15,610 nucleotides of DNA from assembly GCA_005883085.1 (NCBI GenBank), contig VBAY01000048.1, positions 1 to 15,610 of the forward strand. Direction: 5' to 3'. Under the pieces are notes generated by a model. It was not told where the DNA came from. It saw only the letters and a program-made list of their open reading frames with translations, and searched no databases. Below, one piece after another: positions 6,971-13,861 of the stretch (the first letter of the stretch is position 1; every line of letters begins with the position of its first letter). The DNA is from Candidatus Bathyarchaeota archaeon. GTDB taxonomy: Archaea; Thermoproteota; Bathyarchaeia; 40CM-2-53-6. The position numbers were made by a program, and so were the translations under genes.

Positions 6971-7040
6971 GAGGCTCAGATTCCTTCTCCTCTTCGTTCC
7001 TAGAATGTCAACTCTTCGGATGGTTGTGGTCACCAGATTG

Positions 7041-7057
7041 GAAAAAGAGCTTAAGGG
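7041..7057 (+). promoter_or_regulatory. Putative purS promoter element
   Basis: GAAAAAGAGCTTAAGGG lies 25-41 nt upstream of the purS ATG. It shares AAAAARRGCTTAA with the element ahead of purQ (7421-7438). An A-rich BRE-like part followed by a TTAA core fits an archaeal promoter with a very short leader. Confidence 0.4.
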
Positions 7058-7081
7058 AGCCTCATAGGTGGCTTTCGAGCA

Positions 7082-7345
7082 ATGTCACCGTCAAGCTTCA
7101 CCGTCGAGGTCGTCGTAGAGAACAAGCCCTTGGCTCGGGATCCTGAAGGAGAGACGATCCATCACAATCTGATTCTGAAGGGAGGCTATTCACAGGTGAC
7201 AAATGTTCGAGCTGGCAAGTTCTTGCGCATGAATGTTGAAGCTAGCTCCGAGGAAGACGCTAAGCAACTCGTCCGGAAGCTCTGTGATGATCTCAGGATT
7301 TACAATCCAGCAGCGCATATCTGCAGAGTTAGGGTCGTAAGCTAA
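7082..7345 (+). CDS. purS: Phosphoribosylformylglycinamidine synthase subunit PurS
   Basis: An 87-residue protein of normal PurS size. It has the one-domain alpha/beta pattern: strand FTVEVVVENK, then DPEGETIHHNLILKGG, then strand VTNVRAGKFLRMNVE, then helix EDAKQLVRKLCDDL and the closing strand ICRVRVVS. PurS dimerises and bridges PurQ and PurL in the three-part FGAM synthase, which converts FGAR, ATP and glutamine to FGAM. It starts at ATG close to the promoter element and is divergent from the Rieske gene. The 126-nt gap to purQ holds a second promoter-like element and no other gene, so purS may be its own transcript. Confidence 0.9.
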   Translation: MSPSSFTVEVVVENKPLARDPEGETIHHNLILKGGYSQVTNVRAGKFLRMNVEASSEEDAKQLVRKLCDDLRIYNPAAHICRVRVVS

Positions 7346-7420
7346 GAAAACGAGCAATCAAGGGTAATGATTTTCAGACCAGGCCTCATTCCTTCGACAT
7401 TCTCTTGACACGACCCTGTC

Positions 7421-7438
7421 AAAAAAGGGCTTAATAGG
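7421..7438 (+). promoter_or_regulatory. Putative purQ/purine operon promoter element
   Basis: AAAAAAGGGCTTAATAGG lies 34-51 nt upstream of the purQ ATG. The GCTTAA core and A-tract match the purS element at 7041. The expected transcript start is near 7458, leaving a short leader with AGGA 4 nt before ATG 7472. Confidence 0.45.
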
Positions 7439-7471
7439 CATCGAAATTCACTACTTTAGGAAACCAGGATA

Positions 7472-8185
7472 ATGGTAAGGGTCGCTGTCGTACAGTTTCC
7501 CGGAAGCAACTGCGACCTAGACGCGCTAGAAATTCTCCAGAAAACCGTCATGGTCCCAACGGACCTCGTGTGGCACAAAGACCTGAAACAAGATCAATAT
7601 GATGCGTACGTTCTGCCCGGAGGCTTCTCATACGGCGACTACCTCCGCGCCGGTGCAATAGCCGCGACCAGCCCGAGCCTAGAAACCATCAGAGAAGCAA
7701 CAGACAATGGCAAGCCAGTCCTTGGAATATGCAACGGCTTCCAGATACTAGTCGAGGCCGGAATCCTGCCCGGCGCTGTCCTTCGAAATACTGGCCTACG
7801 ATTCGTCTGCAAATGGACACGCCTCCGTATAGACTCCACCAGAACACCGTTCACAAAACTAGCGAGTAACGGAGCGACCCTGCGGATTCCAATTGCTCAC
7901 AACGAAGGCCGATACTATCTCGACAACGATCAGCTTGCTGAACTGGATAGGGACGAGCAGATCGTTCTGCGATACGTTGACGAGAACAATACTCCGACAG
8001 AGGATTCGAACCCCAACGGCTCCATGGACAACATTGCCGGAATTTGCAACAAGGAAGGAAACGTGATGGGGCTCATGCCCCACCCCGAACGCGCCTCTAT
8101 ACCAATTCTAGCTCCGGACAATCATCCAGAAGGAAGGATAATCTTCGACTCAATGATCGAGACCCTCGAAGGAGGAGATAGTTGA
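7472..8185 (+). CDS. purQ: Phosphoribosylformylglycinamidine synthase subunit PurQ (glutaminase)
   Basis: A 237-residue class I glutamine amidotransferase. It opens with VRVAVVQFPGSNCD, the usual PurQ signature, then LPGGFSYGDYLRAGAIAA at 48-65. The nucleophile elbow is GICNGFQ, with Cys87 as catalytic cysteine. The His-Glu pair is HPERA, with His204 and Glu206. It supplies ammonia from glutamine to PurL in the FGAM synthase complex. ATG 7472 is preceded by an AGGA ribosome site. All catalytic residues are in place, so it should be active. Three small membrane protein genes separate it from purL, although the subunits act together. Confidence 0.95.
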   Translation: MVRVAVVQFPGSNCDLDALEILQKTVMVPTDLVWHKDLKQDQYDAYVLPGGFSYGDYLRAGAIAATSPSLETIREATDNGKPVLGICNGFQILVEAGILPGAVLRNTGLRFVCKWTRLRIDSTRTPFTKLASNGATLRIPIAHNEGRYYLDNDQLAELDRDEQIVLRYVDENNTPTEDSNPNGSMDNIAGICNKEGNVMGLMPHPERASIPILAPDNHPEGRIIFDSMIETLEGGDS

Positions 8186-8213
8186 AACCGGCAGACCGGG
8201 AGAAAATCGGCCG

Positions 8214-8411
8214 ATGACTGAAGAGACTCGGTCTGTTCGCCGTCTGGTTCTGGGCATATTCTCCATCGCCCTAGGTATCGTCTCTCTTGTTGCCTTCTTC
8301 TCTGTTACCTACATCGCGGGCATCGGTTTCCTCGGCGGCTTCTATGGCTTCATATTGATAGCACTGGGCGTGGGCTTGATCCTTCCGAAGAAGGAGAAGA
8401 CAACTGATTGA
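8214..8411 (+). CDS. Small two-helix membrane protein 1 (purQ-purL interval)
   Basis: A 65-residue protein with two hydrophobic segments, about residues 11-30 and 33-57, joined by a short Gly-rich turn. A charged N-terminus (TEETRSVRR) and a Lys/Glu tail (PKKEKTTD) suggest that both ends face the cytoplasm. The start is ATG, with GGGAGA about 12 nt upstream and 28 nt after the purQ stop. Its stop overlaps the TTG start of the next small gene (TTGA), which indicates translational coupling. I do not recognise a family. It may be a small integral membrane protein unrelated to purine synthesis or a membrane anchor for the complex; the sequence does not decide. Confidence 0.75.
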   Translation: MTEETRSVRRLVLGIFSIALGIVSLVAFFSVTYIAGIGFLGGFYGFILIALGVGLILPKKEKTTD

Positions 8412-8632
8412 CGGTAGGCGAGATTCAGAAGTTAAGAGAAGAGTTGAGGCACTTGTCCAAAGACAACACCGCGCTGTCAGGGATCATACTCTTTGCCATT
8501 GGAGTGGCGATTCTAGCAACCGTTTTGTCGCCTCTTCCGAGTTCAGGAGCTCGTGGGTTGAGCGCTGGGATTCTAATGGGAGTCGGTCTCTACCTGACCG
8601 TTAGAGGAGGAAACAAGGTTGGCACTAATTGA
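8408..8632 (+). CDS. Small two-helix membrane protein 2 (purQ-purL interval)
   Basis: A 74-residue protein. The N-terminal 20 residues (EIQKLREELRHLSKD) are a charged, probably amphipathic helix. Hydrophobic segments follow at about 22-40 and 49-65, joined by a Pro/Ser/Gly loop, with a short Lys-containing tail. The start is TTG at 8408-8410, sharing 4 nt with the previous stop, and no better start lies in frame. The family is unknown. The exposed helix could be a protein-contact surface, but this is inference. Confidence 0.7.
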   Translation: MTVGEIQKLREELRHLSKDNTALSGIILFAIGVAILATVLSPLPSSGARGLSAGILMGVGLYLTVRGGNKVGTN

Positions 8633-8675
8633 GGTTCAGCAATACGGCCCCGAGAGCGAGGAGGCAAAATAAGAT

Positions 8676-8879
8676 TTGACAGAAGAAGCTGCCGCGAAAA
8701 AGAGAACGTCTCCGCGCGCCACTGCCCTAGTAGGAGGACTAATTGCTGGAGTTGTCGCCGGGCTCGTTGCTTACCTAATCGCTGGCCTCGTCGGGTTCAT
8801 CATCGCCTTCATCATAGGAGCAATCACGGGTTCGCGCGCAACCCTCCTTGCTCTTCGAGGAAGAGAGCAGCCATCATGA
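8676..8879 (+). CDS. Small Gly-rich two-helix membrane protein 3 (overlaps purL start)
   Basis: A 67-residue protein with a basic N-terminus (AAAKKRTSPR) and two Gly/Ala/Ile-rich segments at about 15-35 and 37-52. These have small-residue spacing typical of tightly packed helix pairs (GGLIAGVVAGLVAYLIAGLVG). The tail is short and basic. The start is TTG 8676: an in-frame TAA lies immediately upstream, and GAGGAGG is about 12 nt before it. The stop overlaps the purL ATG (ATGA), so purL translation is probably coupled to it. I do not recognise the family. Confidence 0.7.
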   Translation: MTEEAAAKKRTSPRATALVGGLIAGVVAGLVAYLIAGLVGFIIAFIIGAITGSRATLLALRGREQPS

Positions 8880-11125
8880 CCCGATCCGTCGTCGTGGAAC
8901 CTCAAATCTTGCCCCTAGTGGAAGCTCAGAAGCCCAATCTCACAGACGAGGAGATCCGGTACGCGGTCAAGAAGCTCCAACGAGAGCCTAATGAGGTTGA
9001 GTGGGCTATGCTCGAAGCGCAGTGGTCCGAGCACTGCAGCTACAAATCCAGCAAACCACTCCTCAAACAACTCCCTAGCAAAGGACCCAGGGTTCTAGTC
9101 GGGCCCGGCTTCGACGCAGGCGTCATCGACATCGGCGACGGTTGGGTCGTAACCCTTCACATCGAGTCACACAACCACCCTAGTGCCATTGACCCGTACG
9201 GTGGAGCGGCCACTGGCGTCGGCGGTGTCGTCCGTGACATCCTAAGCCTAGGGACGCGTCCTATCGCTCTTCTAGATCCGCTCAGGTTCGGATCAATCGA
9301 GAGTCTTCACACCCGCTGGCTCTTCGACAACGTCGTCAGGGGAATAGCAGACTACGGCAACTGCATTGGCGTTCCGACAGTCGGCGGAGAGGTAGAGTTC
9401 GACCCTTCCTTCGAGCGAAACTGTCTCGTTGATGTCGCGTGCGTCGGTCTCGGACGAAAAGACAAGCTCGTCCTCGGCGAAGCTCGGAACCCAGGCGACC
9501 TCGTCTACCTTGTCGGGGGACGGACGGGACGAGACGGCATTCGTGGAGCAAGCTTCGCCAGCAAAACACTCACAAACAAGTCTGACACGGAACGATCCGC
9601 CGTCCAAGTCCCGGACCCCTTCACAAAGAAGCTCATCATCGAAGCGATACTGGAGGCCGTAAAGGCGAATATCGTTCAGGGAATGAAAGATCTCGGCGGA
9701 GGTGGCCTAACCTGCGGACTCTCTGAGATCGCCGCGAAGGCGGGAACAGGAATAGAGATTGATCTGAACAAGATTCAGACACGCGAGCCCAACATGCAAC
9801 CCGCAGAGATCATGATATCCGAGTCACAAGAACGAATGGTCCTCCTAATCCGAGAGCAAGACGAGAGAAGACTCGTCAGTATCCTCGAGAAATGGGAACT
9901 AGGATATGCAAACATAGGACAGGTCACCAATGACGGCCTCCTAACCATCCGGCGAGGAGAGGAAGTGGTTGCCAGAGCACCAGCCAGGTTCGTCGCCGAA
10001 GCGCCGCTCTCTCCCAGATCATCAAAGCGCCCTCTCTATCTTGATGCTCTCGCAAAGATACCTGAGCCAGCCATGCCTAAAGACCTCGGTCAATCACTCA
10101 TCGATCTACTGTCTAGTCCGAACATTGCGAGCAAGGAGTGGATCTATCGCCAGTACGATCACGAGGTTGGCATCCGAACCATCGTCAAACCGGGAGAAGC
10201 AGATTCTGCGCTACTACGTCTTCCCAGCAGGCGCTCCCTCGCTCTCGCCACCGGCGGCAACAGCAAACAATGCTATGTGGACCCTTACTGGGGAACCGTG
10301 GGAGTTGTCTCCGAAGCATCCTGCAGTCTAGTCGCTGGAGGCGCGGAGCCTGTTGCGGTCGTCGATCATCTCCAGTTTGGAGATCCTGGGAATCCTGAAG
10401 TTTACTGGGCATTCAAAGAGGCAATTCGAGCCATCTCCAATTATCTCAGAGCCGTCGATGTCCCGTGTGTCGGTGGCAAGGTCAGCTTCTACAACGAAGA
10501 CTCCATGAATCGCAAAGCGATCAAACCTTCGCCGGTCATCGCCGCCTTGGGACTGGTAGAACCGAAGACCCCGAAAATACTACAAGCCCTCAGAGAGGAG
10601 GAGGACGATCTCATCATCGTCGGAGACACTTCTGATGAATTGGGCGGGAGCGAATACTACGAACACATTCACAAGCTCACAGGCGGCCAGGTCCCCAAGG
10701 TCAACTTGAAGAAAGAGAAGATACTCCTCCGATCTCTGTTGAGGATCCTGAGAAGCGGCCGTATAGAGAGCGCTCACGATATCTCGAAGGGTGGACTAGC
10801 CGTTGCGTTGGCCGAGATGTCCATTCAAGGCCGCAAGGGTTTCACCATTGACCTCGATAAGGTTCCTAACAAGACCAGCAGAATGGACAACCTGTTATTC
10901 TCAGAATCAAGATCGCGATTTGTCCTTGAAACAAAACCGAAGAACGCTGCCCGGATAGTCCGTTCGTTCAAACGGCTCGGAATACCTGCCGCACAGGTCG
11001 GAACTGTAACGGACAACGAGATCGAGTTTCTCTCGAAAGGACAACCGATCATCAGAATTCCCGTCGTTGAAGCTTCAAGGGCCTGGTCAGAAACAATCCC
11101 GCGGGCAATGGAGGCGACGCTATGA
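8876..11125 (+). CDS. purL: Phosphoribosylformylglycinamidine synthase subunit PurL
   Basis: A 749-residue protein, the size of the small (archaeal/Gram-positive) PurL rather than the fused large form, in agreement with separate purS and purQ. Motifs in order: WSEHCSYKSSK at 50-60 with the conserved His53; HIESHNHPSAIDPYGGAATGVGG near 94-116 for nucleotide binding; VPTVGGEVEF; MKDLGGGGLTCGLSEIA in the first half; and, in the second half, HDISKGGLAVALAEM. It uses ATP and ammonia from PurQ to convert FGAR to FGAM. ATG 8876 overlaps the preceding small gene by 4 nt, and its own stop overlaps the purF start in the same way. Nothing suggests lost activity. Confidence 0.95.
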   Translation: MTRSVVVEPQILPLVEAQKPNLTDEEIRYAVKKLQREPNEVEWAMLEAQWSEHCSYKSSKPLLKQLPSKGPRVLVGPGFDAGVIDIGDGWVVTLHIESHNHPSAIDPYGGAATGVGGVVRDILSLGTRPIALLDPLRFGSIESLHTRWLFDNVVRGIADYGNCIGVPTVGGEVEFDPSFERNCLVDVACVGLGRKDKLVLGEARNPGDLVYLVGGRTGRDGIRGASFASKTLTNKSDTERSAVQVPDPFTKKLIIEAILEAVKANIVQGMKDLGGGGLTCGLSEIAAKAGTGIEIDLNKIQTREPNMQPAEIMISESQERMVLLIREQDERRLVSILEKWELGYANIGQVTNDGLLTIRRGEEVVARAPARFVAEAPLSPRSSKRPLYLDALAKIPEPAMPKDLGQSLIDLLSSPNIASKEWIYRQYDHEVGIRTIVKPGEADSALLRLPSRRSLALATGGNSKQCYVDPYWGTVGVVSEASCSLVAGGAEPVAVVDHLQFGDPGNPEVYWAFKEAIRAISNYLRAVDVPCVGGKVSFYNEDSMNRKAIKPSPVIAALGLVEPKTPKILQALREEEDDLIIVGDTSDELGGSEYYEHIHKLTGGQVPKVNLKKEKILLRSLLRILRSGRIESAHDISKGGLAVALAEMSIQGRKGFTIDLDKVPNKTSRMDNLLFSESRSRFVLETKPKNAARIVRSFKRLGIPAAQVGTVTDNEIEFLSKGQPIIRIPVVEASRAWSETIPRAMEATL

Positions 11126-12552
11126 AAGAGCACTGTGGCGTCCTAGCCATTTACTCTATGCAGAACAGGCCTGTTGTCGAGCGTATCGTCAAGGGACTCG
11201 CAGCCCTACAGCACCGAGGCCAGGAATCATGGGGAATAGCAGTACCCGGCGAGCCCATCCTCAAGGGCTTAGGCCTAATCGGCCAGGGCGCCGATGCCAA
11301 TGCGAAGAGGATTCTCAGCTTCACCAGCAATCGCGGAATAGGACATGTGCGCTACTCGACCCGCGGACGGACGACACTGGAGAATGCGCATCCGCTCGAC
11401 ATCCGCGGTGAATTTGCAATCGCCCAGAACGGGACCATCGCGAACACGGAAGATCTCGAGCCCATAGTCCAGAGAGAATTTCCAATCCTAGGCTCGACAA
11501 CAGACACGAAGCTTGCTGGATACCGTCTCCTCCAACACTATCGCGCTGAACAGGATTGGACCCGCGCGTTTCACAAGCTGAGCAAAGAGCTGAGCGGTTC
11601 CTACAGCTTCGTCATCATAACCCACGACGGCGAGGTTCTAGCGGCTCGGGACGAAGCAGGCTACAGACCGCTCTGTCTCGGATACGATCCTGAAACAGAC
11701 ACCCATATCGTTGCGAGCGAGAGCTGCGCCTTGACAGCGCTCCAAGCCGACTTTGTCCGGGACATTCAACCCGGCGAGCTAGTCAGCCTGACCAAAGACG
11801 GTCTCAGAATAACAAGGTTCGCAGAGGCACCACGGCACTATCACTGCCCGTTCGAGTACACTTACTTCGGTCATCCTAGCAGCAAGATTGACGATCACTA
11901 CGTCTACGATGCTCGACGAAAGCTCGGTAGAGTCCTCGCCCGAAAATATCCGTTCAAAGCCGATGTTGTCATTCCCGTTCCCGACTCTGCGAGGCCCGCA
12001 GCCCTCGGCTATTCCGAGGAGAGCGGCATACCCATGGAAGAGGGCTTGATGAAAGACCGCTACCGGAGAAAGGGAAGCCTCCGCAGCTTCATCGAGCCCA
12101 CAGCCAAGAGCCGGGAAGAGATCGTTCGCGAGATCATAACCATCAAACCCGTCGTCGACGGCAAAGACGTCATCGTGGTTGATGACAGCATCGTCCGCGG
12201 AACCAGCAGCAGAAACATCGTCCAATCCCTCCGAGACGCAGGAGCAAAGAAAGTCTACATGGTCGTCACCTTCCCACCCATCCGCCACCCGTGCTACATG
12301 GGGATCGATTTCCCGACGAGGGAGGAGTTGCTTGCGAACAAGGCAGACGGCGAAACGCTCAACATTGTCGAGCTCAACAGGAAAGTCGCCCGTGAAATCG
12401 GCGTCGACGGCTTAGGCTACAACGACATCAACGGTTTAAGCGAGGGAATAGGCCTTGGCAAGGACGAGATGTGTTTCGCCTGCGTCACCGGAGAATACCT
12501 CGGTCTGAAGAAGGACCCTGTGCTTCGGACCCGGGAAGAAATGAAGGCCTAG
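11122..12552 (+). CDS. purF: Amidophosphoribosyltransferase PurF (catalytically complete copy)
   Basis: A 476-residue enzyme that makes phosphoribosylamine from PRPP and glutamine, the first committed step. The N-terminal Ntn glutaminase domain has Cys5 (MKEHCGVLAIYS), implying removal of a 4-residue propeptide. It also keeps LQHRGQESWG at 29-38, GHVRYSTRG at 74-82 with Arg77, and AQNGTIAN at 101-108 with Asn103-Gly104. The phosphoribosyltransferase domain has the PRPP loop VVDDSIVRGTS at 352-362. Cys242, Cys391, Cys451 and Cys454 match the four [4Fe-4S] ligands of the Bacillus subtilis enzyme (HCPFEY, HPCYMG, CFAC). The start overlaps the purL stop by 4 nt. Purine nucleotide feedback is known for the family, but I cannot read it here. 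A degenerate paralogue follows after 7 nt. Confidence 0.95.
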   Translation: MKEHCGVLAIYSMQNRPVVERIVKGLAALQHRGQESWGIAVPGEPILKGLGLIGQGADANAKRILSFTSNRGIGHVRYSTRGRTTLENAHPLDIRGEFAIAQNGTIANTEDLEPIVQREFPILGSTTDTKLAGYRLLQHYRAEQDWTRAFHKLSKELSGSYSFVIITHDGEVLAARDEAGYRPLCLGYDPETDTHIVASESCALTALQADFVRDIQPGELVSLTKDGLRITRFAEAPRHYHCPFEYTYFGHPSSKIDDHYVYDARRKLGRVLARKYPFKADVVIPVPDSARPAALGYSEESGIPMEEGLMKDRYRRKGSLRSFIEPTAKSREEIVREIITIKPVVDGKDVIVVDDSIVRGTSSRNIVQSLRDAGAKKVYMVVTFPPIRHPCYMGIDFPTREELLANKADGETLNIVELNRKVAREIGVDGLGYNDINGLSEGIGLGKDEMCFACVTGEYLGLKKDPVLRTREEMKA

Positions 12553-12559
12553 CCTAGCA

Positions 12560-13861
12560 ATGCCAGGGCTAGTCGGCTTTTACACGTTCGGCGAAGGACG
12601 AGAAAACTGGGACGCATCACACTTCATCCGCTACGGACTCAGCGCCCTCCAAGGACGAGGACAGGAATCCGTTAGCCTAGCAGCGATTGGACCAGGAGGT
12701 ACTCTACACACTCTCGGAGGAAAAGGTGGTGTTGAGGAATTCTTCCGCAACAACAAGACAAGCATTCCAAAAGGCTTCGTCGGAATCGGGCAAACATCCT
12801 CCTACAGCGATGACCATCTAGTCCACGTCAAAGCGCCCTACGAGCTGGTTCTCGCACTTGACGGCAAGACAGACCTCCACGAATACCGTGATGAAGCCAC
12901 CAAGCTCTTCGCCCGACAACTCTCACAACTCCTCCACAGCGAGAAGGAACCGCTCAAAGCAACTTCAATGCTCATCAACAAGATTGGAGGCGGGTACTCC
13001 TTCATCGCCCTGACCCACAAACAAGAACTCATCAGCGGAAGAAACCCACTCGGCGTAAAGCCACTGGAAACAGGGAGCGTTGGCTTCGACATTGCAGCAG
13101 TCGCATCCGAGACATGTGCCCTCGACGTGATGGGCATTGACCACACCGGACCCGTGGAGATTGGAGAAGTCATCATGTTCACCCCCGAGGATATCCGTGG
13201 GAACGCCCCTGCAAGTGACGCGGGTAACTTCTGCAGCTACGAGTACGTCTACCTCGCAAGGCTCGATAGCAAAGTCAACACTCTTCCGGTAGCGAGGGTT
13301 AGAAACAACATCGGCAGAGAATTAGCCAGAGCTCACCCGGCGAAGGCTGACGTGGTAGTTGGCGTGCCGGAGACTGCGTTCCCGATTGCCAATGGATATA
13401 GTCAAGAGTCCGGTCTTCCGCAGGAACTTGGCTTCGTGCGAACTGGAGAGAACATTCGGGCGGCTCTTGAGCCAACACAGAAAGAACGTCTCGTGGGAGT
13501 CCAGCTAAAGCTCAATCCTGTTAAGAGCGCGATCGAGGGCAAGGACGTTGTATTAGTTGACGATAGTGTCGTCAGGGGAAATACTCTACGAAACACGGTT
13601 CTCAATCTAAAACGCAACGGCGCGAAACAAATACACGTTCGAATTGGAAGCCCATCACTCATCTCACCATGCCCGTATGGAGTCGAGATTCCGTCCAGAG
13701 ACGAACTGGTCTCCAGCAGCCTGAACGAGAAAGAACTCGCGAATCATGTCGGGGCCGACAGTATATCGTTCTTGACCGTTGAAGAACTCCAGCACGCGAT
13801 AGGCCTTCCAAAACAGAGTCTCTGCATGCGCTGCTTCGAGAACGGAGGCGCGGCACGATGA
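12560..13861 (+). CDS. PurF-like paralogue with degenerate glutaminase domain
   Basis: A 433-residue protein aligning with PurF end to end. The nucleophile is absent: MPGLVGFYT aligns with HCGVLAIYS, placing Pro2 at the catalytic Cys. Other glutaminase residues also differ: ALQGRGQES has Gly for His, GIGQTSSYS replaces GHVRYST (no Arg), and LALDGKTD has Asp for the oxyanion Asn. The PRPP loop is kept at 331-342 (VLVDDSVVRGNT, with Asn in the usual Thr place). The four presumed Fe-S cysteines also remain (225, 371, 422, 425; FCSYEY, SPCPYG, LCMRC). The flexible loop before it (GFVRTGENIRAALEP) lacks the KNRYVGRTFI consensus. It probably cannot hydrolyse glutamine. It may be a regulatory or structural partner of PurF, or an ammonia-dependent enzyme. 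It lies between purF and purD in a coupled operon (4-nt overlap with purD). Confidence 0.85.
   Translation: MPGLVGFYTFGEGRENWDASHFIRYGLSALQGRGQESVSLAAIGPGGTLHTLGGKGGVEEFFRNNKTSIPKGFVGIGQTSSYSDDHLVHVKAPYELVLALDGKTDLHEYRDEATKLFARQLSQLLHSEKEPLKATSMLINKIGGGYSFIALTHKQELISGRNPLGVKPLETGSVGFDIAAVASETCALDVMGIDHTGPVEIGEVIMFTPEDIRGNAPASDAGNFCSYEYVYLARLDSKVNTLPVARVRNNIGRELARAHPAKADVVVGVPETAFPIANGYSQESGLPQELGFVRTGENIRAALEPTQKERLVGVQLKLNPVKSAIEGKDVVLVDDSVVRGNTLRNTVLNLKRNGAKQIHVRIGSPSLISPCPYGVEIPSRDELVSSSLNEKELANHVGADSISFLTVEELQHAIGLPKQSLCMRCFENGGAAR

Noticed and set aside
6971..7033. GTG-started N-terminal extension of the Rieske oxygenase
   Set aside because: The extension is short and basic, with no family match, while ATG 6970 has a better ribosome site.
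7346..7471. Possible small gene or riboswitch between purS and purQ
   Set aside because: No open frame with a start and ribosome site, and no stable paired structure seen; only the promoter-like element is supported.
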